DNA of 64,000 nucleotides. It comes from Gaetbulibacter sp. 4G1. Lineage in GTDB: Bacteria; Bacteroidota; Bacteroidia; Flavobacteriales; Flavobacteriaceae. The notes under the pieces were generated by a model. The model was not told the origin of the DNA. It ran no database searches and saw nothing but the letters and a program-made list of their open reading frames with translations. Numbering within the stretch: position 1 is the stretch's first letter; the number at the start of each line of letters is the position of its first letter. The stretch is from assembly GCF_002741945.1 (NCBI RefSeq), contig NZ_MDVN01000001.1, positions 211,200 through 275,199 on the forward strand, read 5' to 3'. The position numbers were made by a program, and so were the translations under genes. Shown here one piece after another: positions 45,165-54,877 of the stretch.

Positions 45165-46709
45165 TTAGTTATTGATATCTGCCAAAACTGGAAATTGATC
45201 TACTTGACTTTGCGGGTAAGGTAGATATGCTTTATCTGGCGAAAAAGTTCTTCCGTCATAACTTAATTCGTTATAGCGCTCTAATCTTAACATATCGTAA
45301 TAGCGCTTACCCCATTCCATTCCTAATTCAGCAAACTTCTCGTTAACAATATCATCTAATGTTACTGATGCTACAGGAGCTAATCCTGCTCTATCTCTTA
45401 CAAGGTTTACAGCTTGTGTTGCTGTTAAACTTCCTCCTGATCCACCTTGCGATAATGCCTCAGCATACATCAATAATATTTCGGCATAACGTATTACCAT
45501 ATAGTTTTTATTACTTCCATAAGCCGTTCTACCTGTAATTAACTGATTTGATGGCAAATAATGTTTTCCACTAGCAAATAATGCTCTAGCATAATCATTT
45601 ATTCTATCTCCATCTCTTGTTGTATTTGAAATCCAAGCTGGTAATGTTGCGTAAGCTGGATCTAATTGTATCTCTGCAATACCACGATCTGTAAACAACA
45701 CACTTGTCTCTAAGCGTACTGTTTCGCCACGATCTAGCATAAATTTTATAAACTTTAAACTAGGCTCATAGAATCCCCAACCGCTTGAAGAACCATCAAC
45801 AGCTGGTGTCCAGTTTTGTGGGCCATAAGGAGCATATAAGTGTCCTTCTCGAGGTTCTCCAGCACCTTGACCGAAATCAGAATATTGTAAATCTAAAATA
45901 GATTCATCACTCAATTTTCCTGGTGTTTTAAATAATTCATAAAAATCGGAAAACAGACTAAACTTCCCAGAGTTAATGATTTGACCAGTTGCATCAGCAA
46001 CTGCCGAATAGTTTTTTAATTCTTGATTAGCTAAAGCTTTTATTGCCAAAGCTGTGTAACGCGTTACACCACCTGGTAAATCGGTACGTTCATTTGGGCG
46101 CATATCCGGCAAAAAAGATATAGCTTCATCCATTTGATCCGAAATGTGTTGCATCACCTGTGCTTTTGTAGGCACTTCAGTGACATCCAATAAGGCTCCT
46201 GTATCTGATGATTCAGGAATAAATACATTTCCCCATACACGTGAAATATCAAAAAGCATCATTGCTCTTAGCACTTTTGCTTCAGCAATATATTGATCTC
46301 CTAAAGCCATGCCTTCTGTATCAGCAAATTCTTGATAACGTGCAATTTGCTCCATTCCCGTATGAGCAGATATTATATCTACATACACGTTTTCCCAAAG
46401 GGAATTATACATCCAATAATCCTTATTGTAATTGAACAAATCGGTTTCTGTAAAATCCTGTTGATCTCCTAAACCTCCAGAATTCACATCGTCTCCTCTT
46501 ACTGATATTAACAAAGGTTGTTCCCACCCTCTACTTTGGTAAGCTTCATAAACTCCAATAATAGAAAGTATCATATCTTCAGTTTTGGTAAAATCTGTAC
46601 CAGCTGCAAAATTATTATTTCGCTGTGGTTCATCTAATTTATCTGAGCATCCTGTAAGTATAAAAATAGCTGCTAAGGATGCTAAGAATATGTTTTTAAA
46701 TAATTTCAT
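45165..46709 (-). CDS. SusD/RagB family nutrient-binding lipoprotein
   Basis: A 514-residue lipoprotein (signal ending IFILTGC) of the SusD fold, built on TPR-like helices. It shows KVLRAMMLFDISRVWG, the family's C-terminal LMYAEALSQGG and WGKRYYDMLRLERYNEL, and ends in an asparagine-rich tail. It pairs with the SusC transporter 13 bases upstream, forming the lid that captures oligosaccharides at the cell surface. No catalytic function. Confidence 0.93.
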   Translation of the reverse strand: MKLFKNIFLASLAAIFILTGCSDKLDEPQRNNNFAAGTDFTKTEDMILSIIGVYEAYQSRGWEQPLLISVRGDDVNSGGLGDQQDFTETDLFNYNKDYWMYNSLWENVYVDIISAHTGMEQIARYQEFADTEGMALGDQYIAEAKVLRAMMLFDISRVWGNVFIPESSDTGALLDVTEVPTKAQVMQHISDQMDEAISFLPDMRPNERTDLPGGVTRYTALAIKALANQELKNYSAVADATGQIINSGKFSLFSDFYELFKTPGKLSDESILDLQYSDFGQGAGEPREGHLYAPYGPQNWTPAVDGSSSGWGFYEPSLKFIKFMLDRGETVRLETSVLFTDRGIAEIQLDPAYATLPAWISNTTRDGDRINDYARALFASGKHYLPSNQLITGRTAYGSNKNYMVIRYAEILLMYAEALSQGGSGGSLTATQAVNLVRDRAGLAPVASVTLDDIVNEKFAELGMEWGKRYYDMLRLERYNELSYDGRTFSPDKAYLPYPQSQVDQFPVLADINN

Positions 46710-46721
46710 ATCTCTTTTTTT

Positions 46722-49700
46722 TTAAAATTTCACATTTACACCAGCAGTATATACCGCAGGTATTGGATATGTTTGATTATCCACGCCATTACTAACTTCT
46801 GGATTAAATCCATTATAATTAAATACCGTTAATGGTTTTTCTGCAGTTAGGTATACTCTAATTGTTGGTATTTTATCAGATTTAGAGTTTTTATTAACTG
46901 TATACCCTAATGTTATATTTTGAATTCTGAAGAAATCTCCATCTTCTATAAAATAACTATTTAATCGTTGATTCCATCCTTTTCGAATAGCTGCTGCCGA
47001 TGGGTAACTGTTTGAAGTACCTTCTCCATGCCATCTATTTATAGCAAAATCTCTATCAACGTTTGTATCATTAGTGAAAATAACTTCTCCTCTTTTACGG
47101 TTTAAAATTTTATTTCCTCCTTGACCTAGAGCACTGATTGATAAATCAAATGCTTTGTAGTTAAATCCTAAGTTAACTCCAAATTGGTAAGTTGGTAAAA
47201 ATGACCCTAAAACAACACGGTCGTCGTCGTCAATTGTATTTGGATCCCCCCCATTTTCTTTATACTTAAAATCTCCTGGAACTAAATTGTTTGCTACAGC
47301 TACTGGATCTGCTTGTATTTCAGCATCATTTTGATAAACTCCAATAACCTCTCTTCCATAAAAAGCAAACAATGGTTCTCCTATAATTGAGCGCTGTCTG
47401 AATTCTGCCGAACCTGCATCTAAAAATCCTGTTTCATTATTTAAATCTAATACTTCGTTTTTTAAAGTAGAAAAATTGGCACCAATACTGTAGCTAAAAT
47501 CATTTGACACTCTTTTAGTCCAATCTAAAGCTACTTCAAAACCAGAGTTTCTAATTTCTCCAACGTTTTGACGAGTAACCCCAGGTATTAGTGGTCGCTC
47601 TACAGGAATTACAGCATCTTTTGTATCTCTAACATAATAATCTGCTTCAACAGATAAGTTATTATCAAATAATCTCGCTGTTAACCCAACATTAATTTCT
47701 TCTGTAACTTCCCATTTAAGTGCTGTAAAATCACTGGATGTGTTTAATCCACTAAAACGAATATCTCCCAATGCTGTTTCAACTACTTGAGATGTTATTG
47801 AACCTTCACTTGATGGTACTTTATCGTTACCTAATTCACCCCAACTAGCACGTAGTTTTAAAAAATCGAAAACGCCATTATTTTGCATGAATTCTTCTCC
47901 AGTTACTACCCAACCAACTCCTACTGTTGGGAAATAACCCCATTTTTCTTGATATTTATTGGTGCCATCTGCACGGAATGTTCCATATAAAAGATATTTA
48001 CCATCAAAATTGTATGCCACTCTTGTAAAGTATGACAAGCCAAACTCACGTCTTCCTCCATCAGCTGGGTCTTCAAAAGCAGTAGCTTGATCTAAATAAA
48101 AAGCTTCTTCGTTTGATGGAAAACCAGAACCTTGTGCGCGTAATAATTCTGAAGATTCATCTCTAAAAGACGTACCTAGAAGTATTGTTAAATCATGCTT
48201 TCCAAATAGATTTTTATACGTTAATGTATTATCCCATATTTGATTAGAATTGGTAATATTTTGTTTTGTTATAGTTGAAATAGGGCGTTCATAATCATTT
48301 TCGTTACTGGTATCAAAAGGCAAACGTACATTACGCCCTTCGATAGTTTCTAAATTGTGGTTGTAGGCTGTTTTAAACTTCAGCTTGTCTGTAATACTAA
48401 TCTCAGCATAAACATTAGCTAAAACATTTCTAATCTTCAACCTGTTTTCACTAAAGTTTAGCAAATGAAATGGGTTTTGATCTCCTCTATAACCTAAATC
48501 TGTAGCACTAGCATAATTTGTTGGTGCAAATTCGGCATTGTTTGGATCGAAAACTGGCATTATTGGAACAGCAAAATATGCTACTCTCCAAGCAGAGCCT
48601 TCTGGGTCATAACGTGTTGCATTGCTTAATACCATATTAGTACCAACCTTTAACCAATCTGTTGCTTCAAAATCTAGCTTTGTTCTAATGTTGAATCGTT
48701 CATACTCATTCTTCATATCCAAAATACCTTCTTGACCAAAATAGTTAGCTCCCACAGCATAAGTGGCTTTTTCACCACCTCCAGTAATTCCAATACTATG
48801 GCTTGTAATTAAAGCTTGCCTTGTAATTTGATCGTACCAATCTGTATTTACATCAGGAATATTTGGGTTAACTCTACTTCTTCCGTAGCGTTGCATAGCA
48901 TTCAATATAAATTGTGCATCTGGTGCAGAACCAGACTCTAGCGCTATGGTTGTAAACTGTTCTGCATTTGCAAGCTTTAAAACATTTTGTGCTATTTGTA
49001 CACCAGAATAGCCATCATATGTAATTTGTGTTTTTTGATTTAATTTTCCTGAGTTTGTTTGGATTAGTATAACTCCATTAGCAGCTCTAACACCATAAAT
49101 GGCAGCCGCAGAAGCATCTTTTAAAACAGAAACTGATGCTATATCAGCTGAGTTTAAAAAATCAATATTATCGAAAAACATACCATCAACAACATATAAT
49201 GGTCCTGATGCTCCTGAATTATAAGACCCAATACCTCTAACTCTTACCGTTGGAGACTGTCCAGGGCTTCCAGAATTTACAATTTGCAAACCAGCAACTT
49301 TTCCTTGAAGTGCCTGCATAGCTTGTGCTACTGGTGCTTGAGTAATCTCTTCAGATTTAATAGTAGTAATAGAACCTGTTAAGTCAGCTTTCTTTTGAGA
49401 CCCATAACCAACAACAACTACCTCATCTAACGAAGCAATATCAGGTTCGAGAGATATATTAAGAATAGTTTGATTATCAATTTGTACTGTGACTGTTTTA
49501 AAACCTAGCGAGCTAAACTCTAAGGTTTCTCCTTTAGTAACAGTAATAGAATAATTACCGTCAAAATCAGTACTTACACCTCTGCTTGTTCCTTTTACTA
49601 TTACATTCACGCCTGGTACAGCTATATTATCTTCGGTACTAATTACTGTACCACTTATTAATATGTCTTGTGCAAATGCATGAACTGAAAATAGAAAAAT

Positions 49701-49727
49701 TAACAATAAAGCAAATTTTGTTTTCAT
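46722..49727 (-). CDS. SusC/RagA family TonB-linked outer-membrane transporter
   Basis: A 1001-residue TonB-dependent transporter. Order: signal peptide (ends VHAFAQD), a carboxypeptidase-regulatory-like domain (about 22-105: ISGTVISTEDNIAVPGVNVI), the SusC hallmark SLDEVVVVGYGSQKKADLTG, a plug (about 115-225) and a 22-strand barrel ending AVYTAGVNVKF. It imports the oligosaccharides bound by the SusD partner. The gene is the first of the locus and has phased TGACG repeats and a possible promoter upstream. Confidence 0.94.
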   Translation of the reverse strand: MKTKFALLLIFLFSVHAFAQDILISGTVISTEDNIAVPGVNVIVKGTSRGVSTDFDGNYSITVTKGETLEFSSLGFKTVTVQIDNQTILNISLEPDIASLDEVVVVGYGSQKKADLTGSITTIKSEEITQAPVAQAMQALQGKVAGLQIVNSGSPGQSPTVRVRGIGSYNSGASGPLYVVDGMFFDNIDFLNSADIASVSVLKDASAAAIYGVRAANGVILIQTNSGKLNQKTQITYDGYSGVQIAQNVLKLANAEQFTTIALESGSAPDAQFILNAMQRYGRSRVNPNIPDVNTDWYDQITRQALITSHSIGITGGGEKATYAVGANYFGQEGILDMKNEYERFNIRTKLDFEATDWLKVGTNMVLSNATRYDPEGSAWRVAYFAVPIMPVFDPNNAEFAPTNYASATDLGYRGDQNPFHLLNFSENRLKIRNVLANVYAEISITDKLKFKTAYNHNLETIEGRNVRLPFDTSNENDYERPISTITKQNITNSNQIWDNTLTYKNLFGKHDLTILLGTSFRDESSELLRAQGSGFPSNEEAFYLDQATAFEDPADGGRREFGLSYFTRVAYNFDGKYLLYGTFRADGTNKYQEKWGYFPTVGVGWVVTGEEFMQNNGVFDFLKLRASWGELGNDKVPSSEGSITSQVVETALGDIRFSGLNTSSDFTALKWEVTEEINVGLTARLFDNNLSVEADYYVRDTKDAVIPVERPLIPGVTRQNVGEIRNSGFEVALDWTKRVSNDFSYSIGANFSTLKNEVLDLNNETGFLDAGSAEFRQRSIIGEPLFAFYGREVIGVYQNDAEIQADPVAVANNLVPGDFKYKENGGDPNTIDDDDRVVLGSFLPTYQFGVNLGFNYKAFDLSISALGQGGNKILNRKRGEVIFTNDTNVDRDFAINRWHGEGTSNSYPSAAAIRKGWNQRLNSYFIEDGDFFRIQNITLGYTVNKNSKSDKIPTIRVYLTAEKPLTVFNYNGFNPEVSNGVDNQTYPIPAVYTAGVNVKF

Positions 49728-49755
49728 ATAGTTTTATTTAGAATGTTAGTTTGTA

Positions 49756-49786
49756 CTAAATTATTAACTCTATGAATGTATATCAA
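49756..49786 (-). promoter_or_regulatory. Possible susC promoter
   Basis: On the minus strand TTG (49784-49786), a 20-base spacer and TAATTTAG (49756-49763), one mismatch from the -7 consensus TAnnTTTG, ending 28 bases before the susC ATG. Spacing fits Bacteroidota promoters. Confidence 0.4.
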
Positions 49787-49806
49787 AAATTGTCTTACAC
49801 ATAAAT

Positions 49807-49916
49807 TACGTCATGTAGCAAAAAAATAAAGAAATCAATGACTGACGTATGTTATGACGAGAAAAACTAACACAAAACATTAGAATTATCTAAAAAATGA
49901 CGTAGTTATGACGTAG
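49807..49916. promoter_or_regulatory. TGACG repeats upstream of susC, probable regulator-binding region
   Basis: TACGTCA at 49807-49813 (inverted copy), TGACGTATGTTATGACG at 49843-49859 and TGACGTAGTTATGACGTAG at 49898-49916. Within each of the last two, TGACG is repeated at 12 and 11 bases, about one helical turn. These directly repeated half-sites are what a LuxR-type dimer would bind. They lie between susC and the regulator gene at 49953. Confidence 0.5.
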
Positions 49917-49952
49917 TAAAAAGAGATTATACCAACTGATTTTTTAACACTT

Positions 49953-52754
49953 TTATTCAAAATTCCTTAAGTAATCACCCAAAGACTTATCATTTCCTAA
50001 ATTTAATTTACGTTTTAACCTATATCTATGAGTTTCTAAGCCTCTAATTGAGACATTCATTAGTGGTGCAATTTCTTTAGTCAATAAATTCATTTTGATG
50101 TAAGCACATATTTTCAAATCTTTATGTGTCAGCTGTGGATGTTTGCTTTTTAACTGATTAAAAAACTCTTCATGCACTTGGTTGAAATTATATTCAAATA
50201 TCTCCCATTCATCTTCATGACCTATAGAGTTATCAATTTTCCTAAGCAAACGTTTATACATTAACGGGTTTTCAAAACTATTTTTGTGTTTCATTAACTC
50301 GCCCTTAATATCTAACATAGACTCATTTTTTTTCACAAGAGCCATTGCTGTATTAGCTAGCTGTTTACTTTTTAATTTCACTTCGCTTTTCAAAGATTCA
50401 TTTTTTAGCTGTACAATTTTTTTATCATTCTCAATAGCCTTTTCTTTAAGCAATACTTCTTGTTCCCTTACAAGTTTATTTTGCAATGCTTGTTGTTCCT
50501 TATTAATCTTTCGCTTGTGTAATCTATAAATTAATAAACCACTAAGTAATGCTACTAAAACATAAAATAGGCTATTTTGATACCATGGCGGTGATATGTA
50601 AATTTGAATTACGTGCTTGGGGGATGAATTACCTAAAATATTTACTGTTCTAAAATGTATTTTATGGTATCCGCTGCTTAAACTAGAAAGTTCAAGCTTT
50701 TCATTCTCCATACGATACCATTTGAGAGTATCTGAATTTGATATAGCGTACTCAAAAAAGTGATTATTAGACATTGGAGATGAAATAGATATGCTTATAT
50801 TTTTATTATAAGGAAGCTCATACTCAATTGAGTCTCCTAAATTTATCAGTTCCTTTTCTACTTCAATATTTTCAATAGCAGGTTTTAGTAAAACATCACT
50901 AGTAGTGTTTATGTTTTTGTTAATGAGCATAAAACCGTCATAAAGATTTAAAGTAAATGTAGAATCGTTTAACTGAGAAACACTTTCTGCATCTACAACT
51001 AATCTTTTCTGAATAAGATCATTAGGAAAATTTATATTATTATCTCCTTCCATTTTATAAACAAACCTAATTTTATCTTTTGCATTTTTTGTAACTAGTA
51101 CATCAGAATCTGATTCAGAAATGATGTCTGCATCTACACCAAAAGCATTATTCAATATATCATGAGGCACTATACTATCTAAAAGGGCTTCATATTTTTG
51201 CCATCCTTTATTTGTTTTAAAACAAATGTCGTTTTTAATTTTATGAACTTTTACATTAAAATCTGACCACAGCCCCTTACTTTTATAATCTTTAAATGAA
51301 GCCTCATTGTATGTTTCATCAAACTTAACGCGAAATAAACCTCTATATGCGTGTGCTACCCAAGCTGTATATTGGTCTTCAAATACCATATACTTTATAG
51401 GAACAGTTTCTTCTCCTAAGTGCTGAACTTTCCATGTATTACCAATTAAATCATATCTAACCAACCCTCCATATGTGCCCTGCAAGAAAGTGTTATTTTG
51501 TTCTGGCACTTTCTTAATAACCCAACCTCCAGTAAAAGCAGACACTTTTTCTTTAAAATTTTTATTTTCAACCAAATAAGTCCCATTGTTATGTCCGCAA
51601 AATAACTGCCCATTAATTTCCTTTAAATTCCAAACCTGTCCTTGCGATCCTTCAATAAATTTAAGAGTATTGTTATTAGCAGTATCTAAATAAAACAAAC
51701 CTGTATTACTCCCTATATACAAAGTCCCTTTATAGTTTATAATATCGTATACAGCACCTAACTTTCCCGAACTGTCATTATATAATATGTGGCTATAATT
51801 AAAATCCATAAGGGCTATTCCATTATCTAACCCAACCCATAGCTTATTATTCTTACCAAGTTCTTGGCTTAATACGGTATTATTTAACAATCCGTTCTCT
51901 TTATTGATATGATATACTATATCACCAGAATTATTTGTAATATAAATACCATTCTTTATAGTACCAAAAACCATATTATTATTTTGAAGTACTAAAAAAT
52001 CGTTGAGTTGTTGCTCTTTCATTACACTAGAAATCTCAGAATACCAAGGTTCTAATTTTCCATTATCGTATAAATAGCATCCATTTAAGGCAGTAGCAAT
52101 TAGCAATCTATTATTATACTTTATAATAGAAATGACTTTTACATCATATAATTTGTCATTTACGATAAAAGGAACCAAATCATCTCCTTCTAAACTAAAA
52201 ATTCCATTTCTTACCGTAGATACATACACATTGTCTTCTACAACACTACAAGATAAAATGGTTGAGCCTGGTTTTACTTCAATCCTTTTTATTTCACCTT
52301 CTTTATAAACATAGAGATTTGAAAAAGATCTAAAAAAGATAGCATCATTACGATGAAATATTTGCCAAAACTCTTCATCTTTTGACTCTTCTTTGTCTTT
52401 AAAGTTTCCTAAGGATGTATAAATTAATTTTCCTTTGTTATTTTTTTTCCAAAAACCAAACTCTTTATAAGAACCTGTATATATTTTATTTTTATAAGCT
52501 AAAACCGAGCGTATAATAGTTTTGTTTGGTAATTGATAAAAGTTCCATTTCATCCCATCAAATTCAACCAAACCTTTATCATTAGCAACATAGAGTTTCC
52601 CATTTTCTGCCAAAGACACGCCCCAATTTTGATTGCCAGCATTATATTCAGTTAATGCATAATTTTGAAAAAATGGAGTATATTGAGCATTTAGCTTACT
52701 ATAAATGAAGAAAATAAAAATTAATACTAAAGTGTTTTTAAAACTCATTAACAT
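49953..52754 (-). CDS. Membrane-tethered propeller / Y_Y_Y / LuxR-type regulator
   Basis: A 933-residue one-component sensor-regulator. After a signal/anchor (about 1-23) come ligand-sensing propeller repeats (about 25-610: LAENGKLYVANDKGLVEFDG, GKNNKLWVGLDNGIALMDF), a Y_Y_Y domain (about 625-720), one membrane helix (about 729-747, FYVLVALLSGLLIYRL), a long coiled coil (about 750-830) and a C-terminal helix-turn-helix (LTKEIAPLMNVSIRGLETHR). No histidine kinase or receiver domain is present, unlike hybrid two-component PUL regulators. It should sense the glycan in the periplasm and bind DNA while still in the membrane. Start may be ATG 52754 or 52748. Confidence 0.88.
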   Translation of the reverse strand: MLMSFKNTLVLIFIFFIYSKLNAQYTPFFQNYALTEYNAGNQNWGVSLAENGKLYVANDKGLVEFDGMKWNFYQLPNKTIIRSVLAYKNKIYTGSYKEFGFWKKNNKGKLIYTSLGNFKDKEESKDEEFWQIFHRNDAIFFRSFSNLYVYKEGEIKRIEVKPGSTILSCSVVEDNVYVSTVRNGIFSLEGDDLVPFIVNDKLYDVKVISIIKYNNRLLIATALNGCYLYDNGKLEPWYSEISSVMKEQQLNDFLVLQNNNMVFGTIKNGIYITNNSGDIVYHINKENGLLNNTVLSQELGKNNKLWVGLDNGIALMDFNYSHILYNDSSGKLGAVYDIINYKGTLYIGSNTGLFYLDTANNNTLKFIEGSQGQVWNLKEINGQLFCGHNNGTYLVENKNFKEKVSAFTGGWVIKKVPEQNNTFLQGTYGGLVRYDLIGNTWKVQHLGEETVPIKYMVFEDQYTAWVAHAYRGLFRVKFDETYNEASFKDYKSKGLWSDFNVKVHKIKNDICFKTNKGWQKYEALLDSIVPHDILNNAFGVDADIISESDSDVLVTKNAKDKIRFVYKMEGDNNINFPNDLIQKRLVVDAESVSQLNDSTFTLNLYDGFMLINKNINTTSDVLLKPAIENIEVEKELINLGDSIEYELPYNKNISISISSPMSNNHFFEYAISNSDTLKWYRMENEKLELSSLSSGYHKIHFRTVNILGNSSPKHVIQIYISPPWYQNSLFYVLVALLSGLLIYRLHKRKINKEQQALQNKLVREQEVLLKEKAIENDKKIVQLKNESLKSEVKLKSKQLANTAMALVKKNESMLDIKGELMKHKNSFENPLMYKRLLRKIDNSIGHEDEWEIFEYNFNQVHEEFFNQLKSKHPQLTHKDLKICAYIKMNLLTKEIAPLMNVSIRGLETHRYRLKRKLNLGNDKSLGDYLRNFE

Positions 52755-52794
52755 ATATAATTATTAACATAAAAAAAGGAATCTTAGACTCAGA

Positions 52795-52802
52795 CAAATC
52801 TA
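52795..52802 (-). promoter_or_regulatory. Probable -7 box of the LuxR-type regulator gene
   Basis: Minus strand TAGATTTG, an exact TAnnTTTG match, 41 bases before the ATG at 52754. It lies downstream of the strong terminator of the preceding operon, so the regulator has its own promoter. Confidence 0.45.
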
Positions 52803-52861
52803 ATCAATTTTAAAATAACGAATAGAAATCAAAAATCTAATCAATAAAAATAAAAAACAAC

Positions 52862-52895
52862 AAGGCCTTATAAATTGTACAATTTATAAGGCCTT
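52862..52895 (-). terminator. Strong terminator of the type IX secretion operon
   Basis: A perfect 17-base inverted repeat (AAGGCCTTATAAATTGT and its complement) with no unpaired centre, followed on the minus strand by GTTGTTTTTTATTTT. It starts 77 bases after the OmpA-family stop. Confidence 0.85.
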
Positions 52896-52971
52896 AAATT
52901 TTTACTATTAAATTATACTACTCAGTATCATAGAAAGAGGTAAACTATGTTGAAAGCAACTTTAAGAAAAC

Positions 52972-54864
52972 TTACTTTACTACTATAAATTCACTTCTTC
53001 TATTTTCTTGGTGGATTGATTCTGTACATTTTACACCATTAGAGCAGCCATTAATCAATTGACTTTCCCCATAGCCTTTACCTGTTAATCTAGAAGGATT
53101 TATACCGTTTTTGACTAGGTATTTAATGGTTGATTTTGCTCTACGATTAGACAGTGTCATATTATAAGTATCGTTGGCGCGACTATCTGTATGTGAACGT
53201 ACATCAATTTTAATTAATGGATTTTTTTGCATGACCTCAACAATTTTTTGCAATTCTACAGCTGCATCAGGACGGATGTTATGCTTATCTAAATCAAAAT
53301 AAATAGGGTTTAATAATAACCCAATATCTGTTCCTGCAGCAATTTCTATTTTTCTAGGATCTAATAAAATATCTGTACTTATAGCCCCCTCTTTTGAAGT
53401 GTCTACAAATTCTTCTCCTGTTAAATATCCATTCTTCTCAGCACGAATAAATTTCACTTTGTCACAATCCATTTCATCAAACATATACTTTCCTGTAGGT
53501 ACAACTTCTTGTACAACTATATCATTATTCTTATCAATTAAAGACACTAAAGCATTTTCCAAAATATCTCCTGTTTTTTTATCACGTACAAAACCATTAA
53601 GATTAACAATACATGGTGCTTTATAGTTTTCATTTTCTTTAAACGAATAGACATCATCGCTTTGAGTCCCACTTCTGTTTGTAGAAAAATAACCAGTTTT
53701 GGGATCGGAATTTATAACAAAAGCAAAATCGTCCATAGTGCTATTTATAGGCTTGCCAATATTGTCAACCTTTCCATAAACACCATTTTCATCTGGAGTA
53801 GATTTATAAATGTCTAAACCTCCTAAATTAAATTGATGTCCATTTGATGAAAAGAAAAAACTTCCATTATCTGCAATAAAAGGGAACATTTCATTTCCTA
53901 CGGTATTAAAGCCAATCATATTAAAAGGTGTTCCATAGCCGCCATCATCAAACAATTCTACTTCGTAAATGTCTGTTCCCCCTTGGTTTCCATTTGATTG
54001 CATGTCGCTTACGAAATACAACTTACTTTCATCTATACTTAATGCGGGATGTCCTACTGAATAATCATCGTTATTAAATGGTAATTCTATCACATTCGTC
54101 CATTTACCATCTATCCTTTCTGCTTTGTATAGCTTAAGCCTAATTGTTTTGTTAGCATCTTTTCCTAATTTATTATTAGTATAATTATTTCTAGTAAAGT
54201 ACATGGTGTTACCGTCTTTAGTAATAACAACAGATCCCTCATTGTACTTTGTGTTTATTTCTCCTGATACTACTTTTAATTCTGAGTCGTTTACAAGAAA
54301 TATATCAGATGTTGGCTCTTTATTCCAAGGTGTTTCTTTGGAAGATGTACTTGCTGAAGCTACATAAAGTTTATCTTTTGTGTAAAACGCTGGATAATCT
54401 GAATATTTAGTATTAAATCCTACTGTATCAACTACATATTGGTTTGAGTTTTTCTCAATAGTACTTAAATACTCTCCAGAGTTTATATAATTTAGACCTT
54501 GGCTTTTATAGAAATTAGTTAAAATTTTGTCAGCATCACTGTAATTCCCAATAGCTTTAAGTGTTTGTCCGTATCTAAAATTATACTCTGGAGATGTATT
54601 TAAGTTTAAAGCAAATAATTTATCATACCATTTTACTGCTTCTACATAATTTGCATTAAAATAGTAGGCGTCTGCCAATCTCTTATATAAATCTTCGTTT
54701 TCATATCCTTTATTTGCTACATTTTCATAAATTTCTAAAGCATCTATATAAGCTAAGCTTTCAAACTTTTTATCAGCCTTCTTTACTTGACCATTTTGTG
54801 CAAATGCAACACATGCTAATAGAAGTATACTGTAAGTAAATATATGTTTTATGTATTTTTTCAT
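52972..54864 (-). CDS. OmpA-family protein with TPR and PD40 repeats
   Basis: A 630-residue exported protein (signal ending LLACVAFAQN). Order: TPR-like helices (about 25-130), a PD40/WD40-like propeller (about 150-410: GNTMYFTRNNY, VGHPALSIDESKLYFVSDM, FPFIADNGSFFFSSNGH), a carboxypeptidase-regulatory-like domain (about 425-505) and an OmpA peptidoglycan-binding domain (about 525-630: YFDLDKHNIRPDAAVELQKI, DVRSHTDSRANDTYNMTLS, NRRSEF). This composition is found beside PorP/SprF genes in gliding and type IX-secreting Bacteroidota. It probably anchors the secreted adhesin system to peptidoglycan. Confidence 0.88.
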   Translation of the reverse strand: MKKYIKHIFTYSILLLACVAFAQNGQVKKADKKFESLAYIDALEIYENVANKGYENEDLYKRLADAYYFNANYVEAVKWYDKLFALNLNTSPEYNFRYGQTLKAIGNYSDADKILTNFYKSQGLNYINSGEYLSTIEKNSNQYVVDTVGFNTKYSDYPAFYTKDKLYVASASTSSKETPWNKEPTSDIFLVNDSELKVVSGEINTKYNEGSVVITKDGNTMYFTRNNYTNNKLGKDANKTIRLKLYKAERIDGKWTNVIELPFNNDDYSVGHPALSIDESKLYFVSDMQSNGNQGGTDIYEVELFDDGGYGTPFNMIGFNTVGNEMFPFIADNGSFFFSSNGHQFNLGGLDIYKSTPDENGVYGKVDNIGKPINSTMDDFAFVINSDPKTGYFSTNRSGTQSDDVYSFKENENYKAPCIVNLNGFVRDKKTGDILENALVSLIDKNNDIVVQEVVPTGKYMFDEMDCDKVKFIRAEKNGYLTGEEFVDTSKEGAISTDILLDPRKIEIAAGTDIGLLLNPIYFDLDKHNIRPDAAVELQKIVEVMQKNPLIKIDVRSHTDSRANDTYNMTLSNRRAKSTIKYLVKNGINPSRLTGKGYGESQLINGCSNGVKCTESIHQENRRSEFIVVK

Positions 54865-54877
54865 ATCTATTTGTGTT

